Position numbers and translations under genes: made by a program. A stretch of 64,000 bases of DNA from Bacteroidales bacterium (GTDB lineage: Bacteria; Bacteroidota; Bacteroidia; Bacteroidales; Lentimicrobiaceae), in contig JAEUTG010000013.1 of NCBI GenBank assembly GCA_016788045.1, forward strand, positions 1 through 64,000. Reading direction: 5' to 3'. The notes under the pieces are model-generated. The model was given only the letters and a program-made list of their open reading frames with translations, did no database searches and was not told the DNA's origin. Below, one piece after another: positions 24,927-33,413 of the stretch (positions are counted from its first letter, which is position 1; each line of letters begins with the position of its first letter).

Positions 24927-25745
24927 ATGAGAGATTTACGAGATAAGGTTGTTGTAATCACCGGAGGCTCTTCGGGAATAGGTTTCGCCCTGGCTATGGA
25001 ATTCGGCCGTTTGGGAGCCGGTATTGTTATCAGCGCCCGGAACCAGCAAAACCTGGATGATGCACTTCAGAAAATCAGGGCTTCCGGTATCAAAGCCATA
25101 GCCGTGAGGGCCGATGTCAGTGTAGAGGAGGATTGCAGAAACCTTATTGAGCAGGCCATCAGCCATTTTGGAAACATCGATATCCTTGTGAACAATGCGG
25201 GGATTTCCATGCGGGCCGTTTTCGCCAAAACCGATCTCAGTGTGCTGAAGAGGCTGATGGATACCAACTTCTGGGGTACTGTGTTCTGTACCAAATATGC
25301 CTTGCCGCATCTCTTAAAGACCAGGGGGTCAGTTGTCGGGATTATTTCCGTTGCCGGCTATGTAGGTTTGCCCGGACGCACCGGTTATTCGGCATCCAAG
25401 TTTGCCGTGCGGGGATTCCTTGATACCCTGAGGTGCGAAAACCTGAAAACCGGATTGCATGTACTGGTGGCAGCACCCGGGTTTACCTCGTCGAACATCA
25501 GAACTGCTGCGCTGAAGGCCGATGGCACCATTCAGGGTGAAACACCCAGAAATGAAGCCAACATGATGCCCGCTTCCGTTGCTGCCCGGAAAATCGTTCG
25601 AGCCACCCTCCGCAGAAAGGATTCGATTATTCTTACACTGCTCGAAGGGAAACTCTCTGTGCTTCTCAATCAGCTGATGCCAAAAATTATGAGCCGGCTG
25701 GCTTATCACTATATGGCCAAAGAACCGGATTCGCCGTTTAATTGA
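24927..25745 (+). CDS. short-chain dehydrogenase/reductase (SDR)
   Basis: The 272-residue classical SDR has TGGSSGIG at residues 12-19 for the cofactor, NNAG (ILVNNAGISMR), the catalytic Ser region GIISVAGYVG and the catalytic YSASK. The cofactor turn ends SARN, a basic residue that favours NADP(H). The C-terminal extension (about residues 225-272) is basic and hydrophobic, like DHRS7/retinol-dehydrogenase-type SDRs that associate with membranes. The substrate is unknown. It is transcribed from its own promoter. The downstream acidic-protein gene begins 56 bp later. Confidence 0.85.
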   Translation: MRDLRDKVVVITGGSSGIGFALAMEFGRLGAGIVISARNQQNLDDALQKIRASGIKAIAVRADVSVEEDCRNLIEQAISHFGNIDILVNNAGISMRAVFAKTDLSVLKRLMDTNFWGTVFCTKYALPHLLKTRGSVVGIISVAGYVGLPGRTGYSASKFAVRGFLDTLRCENLKTGLHVLVAAPGFTSSNIRTAALKADGTIQGETPRNEANMMPASVAARKIVRATLRRKDSIILTLLEGKLSVLLNQLMPKIMSRLAYHYMAKEPDSPFN

Positions 25746-25801
25746 TTATTTTTACCTGTAAATAACGAACCATTAATATCAACCATCAAACCATTGCAAA
25801 A

Positions 25802-26281
25802 ATGAAAATGGAAATTCTTTTGCTCGATGGTCTCAATGACCTTAAATTCGGTGATTTGCCCGAACATATCGAGAAAATAATCGGAAAACCCGACGAAGTT
25901 GAGAATCTGGGCGAAGAAGCCGATGAGGATCTCGATACCATCCTCTGGAATTACGACAAAATGGGTATTTCAGTATTTTTCGAAGGCAAAAACAAACATG
26001 TTCTTTCCTGCTTTGAAACCGACAACCGGGAAGCCACCCTTTTCGGACAAAAAGTGTTTGAAATGTCAGAGGATGAAATCACTGCCATGATGAAAAAGGA
26101 AGGACTCACCCAGATTGATACCGAAACGGAAGAGTGGGGTGAGAAACGCGTTTCCTTTGATGAGGGCCTGATCGATTTCTATTTCCAGGATGGACGCCTT
26201 GTAACGGTTAACTGGGGCGTTTTTGTGAACGAAAACGGTGAAATTGAAGAATTTGATGATGAGGAAGAGGATGAAGATTGA
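25802..26281 (+). CDS. conserved acidic hypothetical protein
   Basis: The 159-residue soluble protein has no signal peptide. It is strongly acidic and ends in a run of Asp/Glu (EFDDEEEDED). The central part (LKFGDLPEHIEKIIGKPDEVEN) resembles the small alpha-beta sandwich used by BamE-like and PepSY-like proteins, which detect calcium-free beta sheets, but the match is weak. A terminator follows directly. I do not recognise a function. Confidence 0.65.
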   Translation: MKMEILLLDGLNDLKFGDLPEHIEKIIGKPDEVENLGEEADEDLDTILWNYDKMGISVFFEGKNKHVLSCFETDNREATLFGQKVFEMSEDEITAMMKKEGLTQIDTETEEWGEKRVSFDEGLIDFYFQDGRLVTVNWGVFVNENGEIEEFDDEEEDED

Positions 26282-26309
26282 TTCCTGATTCTTTGTTGAT
26301 CTGCAATCG

Positions 26310-26346
26310 AACAGGGTTTTTCCGGATGACGGAAAAGCCCTGTTTT
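26310..26346 (+). terminator. terminator between convergent genes
   Basis: AACAGGG-t-TTTTCC-N7-GGAAAA-g-CCCTGTT followed by TT is a 13-bp stem with one mismatch, placed between the acidic protein gene and the convergent xerD. Confidence 0.75.
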
Positions 26347-26358
26347 CGTGATGAAAAG

Positions 26359-27270
26359 CTATTTCTTTCTCTTGCTTCTGGGATGAAACCTCAGGATACT
26401 CTCCCTGAGAAATTCCCGGTCGATGTGCGTGTAGATTTCGGTGGTGGTGATGGATGCATGACCAAGCATATCCTGGATCGCCCTCAGGTCGGCCCCGTTC
26501 TCAATGAGGTGCGTTGCAAAGGAATGTCGCAGGGTGTGCGGACTGATGTTCTTGCGGATTCCGGCATCCGCGGTTGCTTTCTTCACGATCTCAAAAATCA
26601 TCGCCCGTGTGAGCTTGTGCCCGCGGTTGTTCAGAAACACGATGTTTTCGCTGTGGGCAGCCACGGTCTGTTTGTTTCTGACCCAGGTGAGGTAGTTCAT
26701 CACCTGTTTTCTGGCTGCGCTCCCCACGGGAACAATGCGCTGCTTGTCACCTTTGCCGGTAACGGTAATAAAATCCTCGCTGAAATGCAGGTCTGACAGC
26801 TTCAGGTTGACCAGCTCCGAGACCCTGAGACCGCATCCGTAAAGAATTTCCAGCATGGCTTTGTTGCGTTCTCCCTGAGGTTTGCTCAGGTCGACAGCTT
26901 CGATCATCCGGGTGATTTCATTCTCAGAGAGGACCTCCGGCAGCTTAAGGCCTTTTTTGGGCATTCCGAGCAGTTCGGTGGGATCTGCCGCGATTTCATT
27001 CTCAAGCAAGAGGTAGTGATAGAACGACCGTATGCCAGATATAATCCTCGCCTGGCTGGAGGCAGCAATGCCAAGCTCTGTTAAAGCTGCAAGAAAACCC
27101 TGCAGGTCTTTGAGCCTGACGCTAACCGGAGACAAAGCGGACCCCGATGAACTGAAATAATCTGCCAGTTTCCGGATATCACGGATGTAAGAATCGATGG
27201 TGTTTGCCGACATCGACCGCTCTACCTGCAGATAAGCCCTGAACCCGTTGATCAGTATTGTCCATTGCAT
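26359..27270 (-). CDS. xerD: site-specific tyrosine recombinase XerD
   Basis: The 303-residue protein is of normal XerC/D length. It has an N-terminal SAM-like core-binding domain (RSMSANTIDSYIRDIRKLAD) and a catalytic domain with all six residues. These are the Arg in YGCGLRVSELVNL, Lys in VTGKGDKQRIVPVG, HxxR in SPHTLRHSFATHL, His in DMLGHASITTTE and the Tyr in IYTHIDREFL. It resolves chromosome dimers at dif together with XerC and FtsK. It is not an integron integrase, since the extra patch between the second and third conserved motifs of IntI is absent. It lies 5.6 kb from the cassette array. Confidence 0.9.
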   Translation of the reverse strand: MQWTILINGFRAYLQVERSMSANTIDSYIRDIRKLADYFSSSGSALSPVSVRLKDLQGFLAALTELGIAASSQARIISGIRSFYHYLLLENEIAADPTELLGMPKKGLKLPEVLSENEITRMIEAVDLSKPQGERNKAMLEILYGCGLRVSELVNLKLSDLHFSEDFITVTGKGDKQRIVPVGSAARKQVMNYLTWVRNKQTVAAHSENIVFLNNRGHKLTRAMIFEIVKKATADAGIRKNISPHTLRHSFATHLIENGADLRAIQDMLGHASITTTEIYTHIDREFLRESILRFHPRSKRKK

Positions 27271-27753
27271 CCTGAACCGATTTTTCGTCCAAACCTAAGC
27301 AAAATATCACTAGTGTCCGGGGAAAATAATTGATTTCCTTTGAACTGATTGATAATACTGGGTTGCTGCCAATATTCAGAACAGGTGCCTTACTTTCTTT
27401 TTTTGACACCAACACACGAAACCACTAAACATCACCAAATTTTTTATCTGATTATTAGCAATTCTTGCCTGACTGCGTCAAGCCTGCCTTTCTGCTCAGG
27501 CAGACAGGTTGGTGGCCTGGCTCCCGATAGTATCGGAATAGTGTCTGTTTATTTTCCTATAACCGGACAATAATGGCAAATTATCTTTGTTATCCTGATT
27601 ATGGTTGACAGACAGGATTTGAAAAGTATGAACAATGGGGTGTTGGTATCTTCCAAAAATTTTATAACTAATTATAAATGAATAAATTAACATGTAATTG
27701 AGGCTTATGGGTTATAAAAAATCAGGATTTTAACTAATTTTTCGTGCTATCCC
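27271..27753. other. intergenic region without a recognised gene
   Basis: About 480 bp separate xerD from the rpmG promoter. It contains a perfect palindrome CCGATA-G-TATCGG (27525-27537) and an imperfect inverted repeat GCCTGCCT-N8-AGGCAGAC nearby. Both are common dispersed palindromes in Bacteroidota. No rpmB, which often precedes rpmG, is present. Confidence 0.5.
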
Positions 27754-27784
27754 TTTGGTTGGTAAGTAAATGTTTGTATTTTTG
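27754..27784 (+). promoter_or_regulatory. promoter of rpmG operon
   Basis: TTTG at 27754-27757 and TATTTTTG at 27777-27784, spaced by 19 bases, match the Bacteroidota housekeeping promoter exactly. Confidence 0.75.
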
Positions 27785-27811
27785 CAGTCCGAAAAAATAA
27801 AGCTTTGAACA

Positions 27812-28000
27812 ATGGCTAAGAAGAGCAAAGAAGCAAGGATTCAGGTTATACTTGAGTGCACCGAGCACAAGACAAGTGGTATGCCAGGCACCAGCAGGTA
27901 TGTAACCACCAAAAATAAAAAGAATACTCCCGAGAGGCTTGAGATTAAGAAATACAATCCAATCCTCAGGAAAGTAACTGTTCACAAAGAAATTAAATAA
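27812..28000 (+). CDS. rpmG: 50S ribosomal protein L33
   Basis: The 62-residue basic protein has the L33 core [27 protein letters not shown] and [14 protein letters not shown]. The cysteine-rich zinc motifs of some L33 proteins are absent (only one Cys), so it is the zinc-independent form. It is the first gene of the unit rpmG-DUF4295, whose order is conserved across Bacteroidota. It is transcribed from a consensus promoter 28 bp upstream. Confidence 0.95.
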   Translation: MAKKSKEARIQVILECTEHKTSGMPGTSRYVTTKNKKNTPERLEIKKYNPILRKVTVHKEIK

Positions 28001-28009
28001 CATCAGACC

Positions 28010-28165
28010 ATGGCAAAGAAAGTAGTTGCAACCCTGAGAACATCATCAGGTAAGGATTATGCTAAAGTTATCCGCATGGTAAGGTCACCCAAAACCGGTG
28101 CCTATACATTCAAGGAAAATATTGTAGCCAACGATTCGGTTAAAGATTTCCTGGCTAAGAAATAA
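28010..28165 (+). CDS. DUF4295 family small protein
   Basis: A 51-codon frame begins at ATG 28010, 9 bp after rpmG. It starts MAKKVVATLRTSSGKDYAK, has VRSPKTGAYTFKE in the middle and ends KDFLAKK. It is a very basic, Bacteroidota-specific small protein nearly always found between rpmG and ftsY. That points to a ribosome- or SRP-related role, but none has been shown to my knowledge. A terminator follows at 28188. Confidence 0.9.
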   Translation: MAKKVVATLRTSSGKDYAKVIRMVRSPKTGAYTFKENIVANDSVKDFLAKK

Positions 28166-28187
28166 GCATATACAGAATTGATTTTCA

Positions 28188-28224
28188 GGGCCTTTTCTTC
28201 ATCATGAGAAAAGACCCTTTTTTA
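28188..28224 (+). terminator. terminator after DUF4295
   Basis: The hairpin GGGcCTTTTC...GAAAAGaCCC is followed by TTTTTT. It separates the ribosomal-protein unit from ftsY, which has its own promoter. Confidence 0.75.
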
Positions 28225-28254
28225 TTTTAACTGCTGCTGTACCGCCTTTATTCC

Positions 28255-28262
28255 TAAATTTG
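28255..28262 (+). promoter_or_regulatory. -7 element (TAAATTTG) of ftsY
   Basis: TAAATTTG lies 33 bp before the ATG at 28295. Confidence 0.5.
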
Positions 28263-28294
28263 CACATTGTGCAACACCGTTTAATACAATTCTG

Positions 28295-29248
28295 ATGGGT
28301 ATTTTTTCATTTTTCTCGAAAGAAAAGAAGCAGGACCTCGACAAAGGGCTGGAGAAGACCAAAACCAGTTTTTTTGGCAAGCTCTCCAAAGCGATAATCG
28401 GTAAATCGAAGGTCGACGATGAGGTGCTTGACAATCTGGAAGAGATACTCGTTACCTCCGATGTAGGTGTGGATACTACCCTCAGGATTATTGAGCGCAT
28501 TCAGAAAAGGGTTTCGCGCGATAAGTTCCTGGGAACCGCTGAACTGAATCAGATTCTCCGTGAAGAGATCAGCGGTTTGCTTGGAGAAGCCGACCGCAGC
28601 CAGCTGGTTGAAGGCTTCGACTTTCCGCCCAGGGAATTGCCCTATGTAATCATGGTCGTTGGAGTAAACGGGGTTGGCAAAACCACCACCATCGGTAAAC
28701 TAGCCTACCAGTTTAAAGCAGCCGGTAAAAGTGTGGTTTTGGGAGCAGCCGATACCTTCAGGGCTGCGGCAGTCTCTCAGCTTGAAATCTGGGCCGGCAG
28801 GGTAGGAGTTCCTTGTATCAGTCAGGGAATGGGAGCCGATCCGGCCTCTGTTGCCTTCGATACCCTGAAATCGGCCCTTGCCCGTAAAGCCGATGTGGTA
28901 ATCATAGATACCGCCGGCCGTTTGCACAACAAAATCAACCTGATGAACGAACTTTCGAAGATCAGGAATGTGATGCAGAAACTGATCCCCGATGCGCCCC
29001 ATGAAGTGCTGCTGGTGCTCGATGCCTCCACCGGCCAGAATGCCATTGAACAGGCAAGGCAGTTTACTGCTTCCACCGAAGTGAATGCCCTCGCGCTTAC
29101 CAAACTCGACGGTACAGCCAAAGGCGGTGTGGTGATCGGGATTTCTGATCAGTTCAGAATTCCGGTAAAATACATCGGCATTGGTGAAAAAATGACTGAT
29201 CTGCAGCCGTTTATTAAGGAAGAGTTTGTTGACTCCCTGTTCAACTGA
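28295..29248 (+). CDS. ftsY: signal recognition particle receptor FtsY
   Basis: The 317-residue GTPase consists of the N and G domains only, without the acidic A domain found in enterobacteria. GTPase motifs are GVNGVGKTTTIGKLA (G1), ADTFRAAA (G2), IIDTAGRLHNKINLM (G3), LTKLDGTAKGG (G4) and YIGIGEKMTDLQPF (G5). It targets ribosome-SRP complexes to the membrane. It is followed by rimO at 75 bp, a pairing conserved in Bacteroidota. Confidence 0.95.
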   Translation: MGIFSFFSKEKKQDLDKGLEKTKTSFFGKLSKAIIGKSKVDDEVLDNLEEILVTSDVGVDTTLRIIERIQKRVSRDKFLGTAELNQILREEISGLLGEADRSQLVEGFDFPPRELPYVIMVVGVNGVGKTTTIGKLAYQFKAAGKSVVLGAADTFRAAAVSQLEIWAGRVGVPCISQGMGADPASVAFDTLKSALARKADVVIIDTAGRLHNKINLMNELSKIRNVMQKLIPDAPHEVLLVLDASTGQNAIEQARQFTASTEVNALALTKLDGTAKGGVVIGISDQFRIPVKYIGIGEKMTDLQPFIKEEFVDSLFN

Positions 29249-29323
29249 TGCTCTCCGACCGCTTAACCACTACCTGCCATTGAAGCAGGCAACCACTTCT
29301 TTCCAACCTCATTGATCCTCGCT

Positions 29324-30628
29324 GTGAAGACCAAGCTATTCAAGAATAAGACTGTAAACGTGATTACCCTGGGTTGCTCCAAGAACCTGGTCGATTCGGA
29401 GGTGATGGTCCGGCAACTCGGGGCAGCAGGTCTGTCAGCGATCCATGATAGCGGGGCCGATGCTGAGATGGTGATTGTAAACACCTGTGGTTTCATCCAC
29501 GATGCCAGGGAAGAATCGGTGAATACCATCCTGCAATGGGTTCAGGCGAAAAAAGAACACAGAATAGGCAAACTCTATGTAATGGGCTGTTTGTCGCAAC
29601 GATACAGGGAGGAGCTTATCAGTGAGCTGCCCGAAGTGGACGGCTTTTTCGGCGTCAATGACCTGAACGCCATCCTCACTGAACTCAACGCCCCTTTCAG
29701 GGAAGAGTTGCTGAACGAAAGGATTATCGGTACCCCGCCCCATTTTGCCTACCTCAAAATATCTGAAGGATGCAACCGCAGTTGCTCTTTCTGCGCCATC
29801 CCGGGAATCAGGGGCAGGCATATTTCAAAACCCCTGGATGACCTGCTTGAAGAAACGCGGTTTCTGGCTTCTTCGGGTGTCAAAGAGCTGATTCTGATAG
29901 CCCAGGACCTGTCATCCTATGGACTTGACCTGAACCGGACACGACAGCTGCCTGCCCTTCTTGATAAGCTCTCAGTGATTGACGGTATTGAACGGATCCG
30001 CTTGCATTATGCCTATCCCACGGGTTTCCCGCTTAAGGTGCTGGATATTATGAGGGACAACCCGAAAATCTGCCGTTACCTGGATATCCCGCTCCAGCAC
30101 ATCAGTAGCCGCATTCTTCGGTCGATGCGCCGCGGGCACGATACAGAAGCGACCATAAAACTGATTGAAACCATCCGCAACAGGGTTCCCGGAATTGCCA
30201 TCAGAACCAGCTTTATTGCGGGTTATCCTGGTGAAACAGCAGCCGAATTCAACGAACTGAAGCAGTTTGTTGAGCGGTTCAGGTTTGAGCGTATGGGTGT
30301 TTTCAGCTATTCCCATGAAGAGAACACCCCGGCCGCCAGGCTCAGCGATGATGTCAGGCCGGCAGTAAAAGCCCGCAGGGTGGAAGAACTCATGTTGATG
30401 CAACAGCAAATCTCTCTTCAGAACAATCTTGCAAAGGTCGGCAGTACCATGAAAGTCATGATCGACCGCAGGGAAGGGGAATCCTGGATAGGACGCACTG
30501 AATTCGATTCTCCCGAAGTAGACAATGAGGTCATTGTTGAAAAATTCTCCTTCAACCCTGTGCCTGGTCAGATTGTGGATGCAACCATCACCGGGGCAGA
30601 AACTTACGACCTGAGGGCAAGCATCTGA
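29324..30628 (+). CDS. rimO: ribosomal protein uS12 methylthiotransferase RimO
   Basis: The start is set at GTG 29324 (MKTKLFKNKTVNVITLG), where family similarity begins. A TTG 12 bp upstream is the alternative. The protein has 434 residues. The N-terminal methylthiotransferase domain carries three Fe-S Cys (TLGCSKNLVDSE, VNTCGFIHDA, VMGCLSQRY). The radical SAM cluster is GCNRSCSFCAIPGIRG (CxxxCxxC). A TRAM domain forms the end (MIDRREGESWIGRTEFD). The enzyme methylthiolates an Asp of ribosomal protein uS12. It is probably co-transcribed with ftsY. Confidence 0.95.
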   Translation: MKTKLFKNKTVNVITLGCSKNLVDSEVMVRQLGAAGLSAIHDSGADAEMVIVNTCGFIHDAREESVNTILQWVQAKKEHRIGKLYVMGCLSQRYREELISELPEVDGFFGVNDLNAILTELNAPFREELLNERIIGTPPHFAYLKISEGCNRSCSFCAIPGIRGRHISKPLDDLLEETRFLASSGVKELILIAQDLSSYGLDLNRTRQLPALLDKLSVIDGIERIRLHYAYPTGFPLKVLDIMRDNPKICRYLDIPLQHISSRILRSMRRGHDTEATIKLIETIRNRVPGIAIRTSFIAGYPGETAAEFNELKQFVERFRFERMGVFSYSHEENTPAARLSDDVRPAVKARRVEELMLMQQQISLQNNLAKVGSTMKVMIDRREGESWIGRTEFDSPEVDNEVIVEKFSFNPVPGQIVDATITGAETYDLRASI

Positions 30629-30696
30629 ATTCCCTTCCTGAAAAAATATGCGTTAAAGTTCACGGACGATTTTTCGTTTTGTATCGCGGTGCATTG

Positions 30697-30704
30697 TAAA
30701 TTTG
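30697..30704 (+). promoter_or_regulatory. -7 element (TAAATTTG) of the MORN-like gene
   Basis: TAAATTTG ends 16 bp before the ATG at 30721. A TTTG 15 bases upstream is closer than the ideal spacing. Confidence 0.45.
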
Positions 30705-30720
30705 TCGCAAAACCGCAACC

Positions 30721-31473
30721 ATGAAACAGATCATCGCCTTTTTATTTATTGCATTGGGCTTATTTTCAGTCGCCCAGGCACAGGATCAGGTCAACAAAAC
30801 CGACAACAAGGGCTTAAAGCAGGGTTACTGGACAGAGAAAAGTCCGGATGTGGTGGTTGAAGGCTCTTATGTGGATGACCTGAAGGACGGAACCTGGTAC
30901 ACCCACCTTACAGAAAACGGACTGCTTACCAAAATCGAGAACTACCGGAAAGGGGTCAGGGACGGATTGTTTCTGCAACTGTCGAAACAAGGTTATCTGG
31001 TTTCGGAGCAGTATTTCCGCAACGACATTCCCGAAGGACCACACCGTCAGTACACCCAGAGTGGCTACCTGGTTTCTGAAAACTTTTATAAAGACGGCAA
31101 ATATCAGGGCATGCAATCCACCTATTACGAAAACTCCAAAAAGAAATCGGAGGAGTCGTTTTATGAAAACGGTGCCAAAAGCGGGCCTTCGAAGTGGTTC
31201 AACAGCGAAGGAAAACTGGTTGCCGAATACAACTATGTGAATGGAATGCTCCAGGGTGAACAGAAATCGTTTTATGCCTCAGGGCAGGTAAGATCCGTTG
31301 ACAACTATACCGATAACCTGGCACAGGGCGCTGCTGTTGAGTATTTTGAAGACGGTAAGGTAAAGCTCTCCGGACAGTATAAAAACGGGGAGAAGGATGG
31401 AAAATGGATTGAGTACGATGAAAACGGAAAAGTACTTAAGACTACGGCTTTTGTCATGGGTAAGGAAAAATAA
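30721..31473 (+). CDS. exported MORN-like (YwqK-type) repeat protein
   Basis: The 250-residue protein has a signal peptide (MKQIIAFLFIALGLFSVAQAQ). About nine MORN-like repeats of about 23 residues follow, with the pattern xG.W....NG.L....Y..G...G (LKQGYWTEKSPDVVVEGSY, then NGEKDGKWIEYDENGKV). Such repeats form an elongated beta sheet. The family is often labelled YwqK antitoxin, but in Bacteroidota it is mostly periplasmic or surface exposed, with no toxin partner here. The downstream thioesterase gene starts 12 bp later. The function is unknown. Confidence 0.8.
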   Translation: MKQIIAFLFIALGLFSVAQAQDQVNKTDNKGLKQGYWTEKSPDVVVEGSYVDDLKDGTWYTHLTENGLLTKIENYRKGVRDGLFLQLSKQGYLVSEQYFRNDIPEGPHRQYTQSGYLVSENFYKDGKYQGMQSTYYENSKKKSEESFYENGAKSGPSKWFNSEGKLVAEYNYVNGMLQGEQKSFYASGQVRSVDNYTDNLAQGAAVEYFEDGKVKLSGQYKNGEKDGKWIEYDENGKVLKTTAFVMGKEK

Positions 31474-31485
31474 AGGGCTGGCTTC

Positions 31486-31983
31486 ATGATGAAGAAGATC
31501 AAAAATCCGTTCGTAGCCAAAGAAGGTTACCATTGTTTTGGTTGTTCTCCTGATAACCGCATGGGGCTGAGGCTGCACTTTCATGAGGATGGGGAGTATC
31601 TGGTTTCTGAATGGCAACCGGAATGGCAGTTTCAGGGATGGAACAACACCGTGCACGGAGGAATACAGACCACCCTGCTCGACGAAATTGCCAGCTGGCT
31701 GGTGTTTGTCAAGCTGAAGACCTCCGGCGTAACTTCGCGCATGGAGGTAAAGCTGAAGAAACCCGTGATGTCGAATGAAGGGACGCTGCACCTGAAAGCC
31801 AGGCTCCGGGAAATGAAAAGGAATGTTGCCGTGATTGATACCTGGCTCTACAATCATCAGGGGGAGCTTTGTACCGAAGCTGTTATGTATTATTACACTT
31901 TCCCTGAGGCTTTAGCCCGTGAGAAATACTGGTATCCGGGTCATGAAGCTTTTGTGGATGAGGATATCGCCGGGAACGAATAA
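31486..31983 (+). CDS. PaaI-family hotdog thioesterase
   Basis: The 165-residue protein has the family start GYHCFGCSPDNRMGLRLHF, the catalytic-helix region VHGGIQTTLLDEIASWLV and the strand motif SRMEVKLKKPVM. It should be a tetrameric acyl-CoA thioesterase of the hotdog fold, with the HGG and Asp/Glu residues of the active site in place. It lies 12 bp after the MORN-like gene and may be co-transcribed with it. The acyl substrate is unknown. Confidence 0.85.
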   Translation: MMKKIKNPFVAKEGYHCFGCSPDNRMGLRLHFHEDGEYLVSEWQPEWQFQGWNNTVHGGIQTTLLDEIASWLVFVKLKTSGVTSRMEVKLKKPVMSNEGTLHLKARLREMKRNVAVIDTWLYNHQGELCTEAVMYYYTFPEALAREKYWYPGHEAFVDEDIAGNE

Positions 31984-32007
31984 GCCCTGGCCACTTCTGT
32001 TTACATT

Positions 32008-32667
32008 CTACCCTTTCAATGTACCGGCTTTGACTGCCACAGCAATCAATTCGCTCAGAATCATGGCAGTGGCTCCCCAGATAAAGTAATCACCAGCCTG
32101 GTATCCGGGTACACGGACAGGGTTTCCGCTGCGTGGGTGAAAATCGCGTTCAACGATGTTTGAATTACCGGTGAAGTGGCTGAGGGGCAGGGTGAATATT
32201 TCAGCTACCTCGGTGCGATCGGGCGTAAATACCGGTTTATTCAGACTACAGGCAAGCACCGGACTGATGATGAAATTGCTCGGTGGCACAAAGAGGTCGC
32301 TCAGCGTTCCGAACACCCTGACAGTATCCGGACGTATGCCGGCTTCTTCGTTGGCTTCGCGCAGTGCGGTGGCAATCAGGTCTTTGTCTTCTTCCTCGTA
32401 TTTGCCTCCCGGAAAAGCGACCTGCCCCGAGTGAACCCCTTCATATTCCATCCGCTTGATAAAAGCAGTGCTTAAAGCCTGATTTTCACCCGGAAAGAGA
32501 AGAATCAGCACTGCACTCTGGCGGGCATTTTCCATACCCCGGCTGCTGCGGATCAGCTCATCACGGTGGGCAGGCGCCATCAGAAGCTGGGCAGACTGCC
32601 CCGGCAGACCAGCCTGCAGGGCTTCTTCAAGCAGGTTTATCTGATGGAGAAACAAAGTTTGTTTCAT
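32008..32667 (-). CDS. Nudix hydrolase, CoA pyrophosphatase-like (NudL)
   Basis: The start is set at ATG 32667 (MKQTLFLHQINLLEEAL), because the extra upstream codons are not conserved. The Nudix box is GGKYEEEDKDLIATALREANEEAGI (residues split across GX5EX7REUXEEXGU). It is preceded by the CoA-specific extension QSAVLILLFP...RMEYEGVHSGQVAFPGG. This matches the YeaB/NudL CoA diphosphatases, which split CoA to phosphopantetheine and 3',5'-ADP. About 219 residues is typical of the family. Confidence 0.85.
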   Translation of the reverse strand: MKQTLFLHQINLLEEALQAGLPGQSAQLLMAPAHRDELIRSSRGMENARQSAVLILLFPGENQALSTAFIKRMEYEGVHSGQVAFPGGKYEEEDKDLIATALREANEEAGIRPDTVRVFGTLSDLFVPPSNFIISPVLACSLNKPVFTPDRTEVAEIFTLPLSHFTGNSNIVERDFHPRSGNPVRVPGYQAGDYFIWGATAMILSELIAVAVKAGTLKG

Positions 32668-32920
32668 TGACTGTTCATGATGCATGTGGCCTGATCGCGT
32701 TTTCCGGTGTAGTGCCTGAATGTTTTTTATAACCGGCTGCCCATTCCTCTGCTGCCGGATCTTCAATGGCAAAATTAGCCAAAAGGGCGGTATGGCGGGT
32801 TAACGTTGTGTTAAAAAGGGTAAGTGCCGGTATTAAAAATGAAGTAAGGAGCGATGCAACCCCTGATACCACAGTAAATGATCAACTGAAAAGTGGTAGG
32901 TTTGTGATGTTATATACGAG

Positions 32921-33384
32921 TTGCCCGTCATTTCATCAAGGTATTAACAGCTCAATGGATACTCCCGGAATAGTCACAGGCCTATACTGACCTACCCCTG
33001 GCAAAACGTAGAATACGAAAGAAAGCTGCCGAACTCCCATACAGGACGAAACAAAGAGCCCTGATTGTGGATTATCTTTCAAACAAAGCAGGGAAGCAAG
33101 CACCGGCGGCACAGATTATCAAAGACCTCAAAACTTTGGATAAGCGTTTTACTAAGAGTTCGTTTTATCGATTGTTTGCAGAAAGCAGGTATTTTACAAA
33201 GGATGGGGATGTGCGGATCACTGTTAAACTGAGGGAGTAACAGAAAATATTTGTTTTTAACATTTCCCAGCAAAAAAAAGTTGTAATTTTCGGTTGTATT
33301 TGCAATAACGGTTTGGGTGAACCTTAGCAGGGAGAGAACGGTTATAAGCGTTAAAAAGTAGAAGTTGTTGTTTATATAAACGAG
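32921..33384 (+). repeat. 464-bp repeat unit A
   Basis: This unit begins TTGCCCGTCATT and ends TTTATATAAACGAG just before GTT. It has the same length as unit B (35739-36202), with the internal landmarks at identical offsets, so the copies differ by substitutions only. The coding part differs at roughly 16% of positions. The last about 118 bp (from CAGCAAAAAAAAGTTG) differ at only one base. The 3' part holds a near-palindrome AACGGTTATAAGCGTT and a perfect one GTTTATATAAAC. A diverged third copy of the 3' end seems to lie at 32890-32920. Confidence 0.8.
32955..33240 (+). pseudogene. small ORF of repeat unit A, split by a UGA with +1 shift
   Basis: ATG 32955 reads MDTPGIVTGLY and then meets TGA (32988-32990). 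Reading on in the +1 frame from GAC at 32989 gives 83 further residues (DLPLAKRRIRKKAAELPYR at the start, SSFYRLFAESRYFTKDGD in the middle, ending VKLRE) up to TAA 33240. The same break, at the same bases TAC TGA C, occurs in unit B, although the two copies differ by about 16% and keep the frame open throughout. Either an old frameshift was duplicated, or the site is recoded. A short product could also start internally at GTG (MDYLSNKAG). The basic protein is not recognised. Confidence 0.5.
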
Positions 33385-33413
33385 TTGGTGGCAAGCTTAA
33401 AAATTATCACAAA

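Noticed and set aside
26359..27270. XerD as the integrase of the cassette array
   Set aside because: It is a standard-length XerD without the IntI-specific insert and lies 5.6 kb away, separated by housekeeping genes. It is probably the dif recombinase.
33079..33273. Minus-strand frames in the 464-bp units (also 35876-36091)
   Set aside because: They are the antisense of the better-supported plus-strand frame, which keeps conserved residues between the copies.
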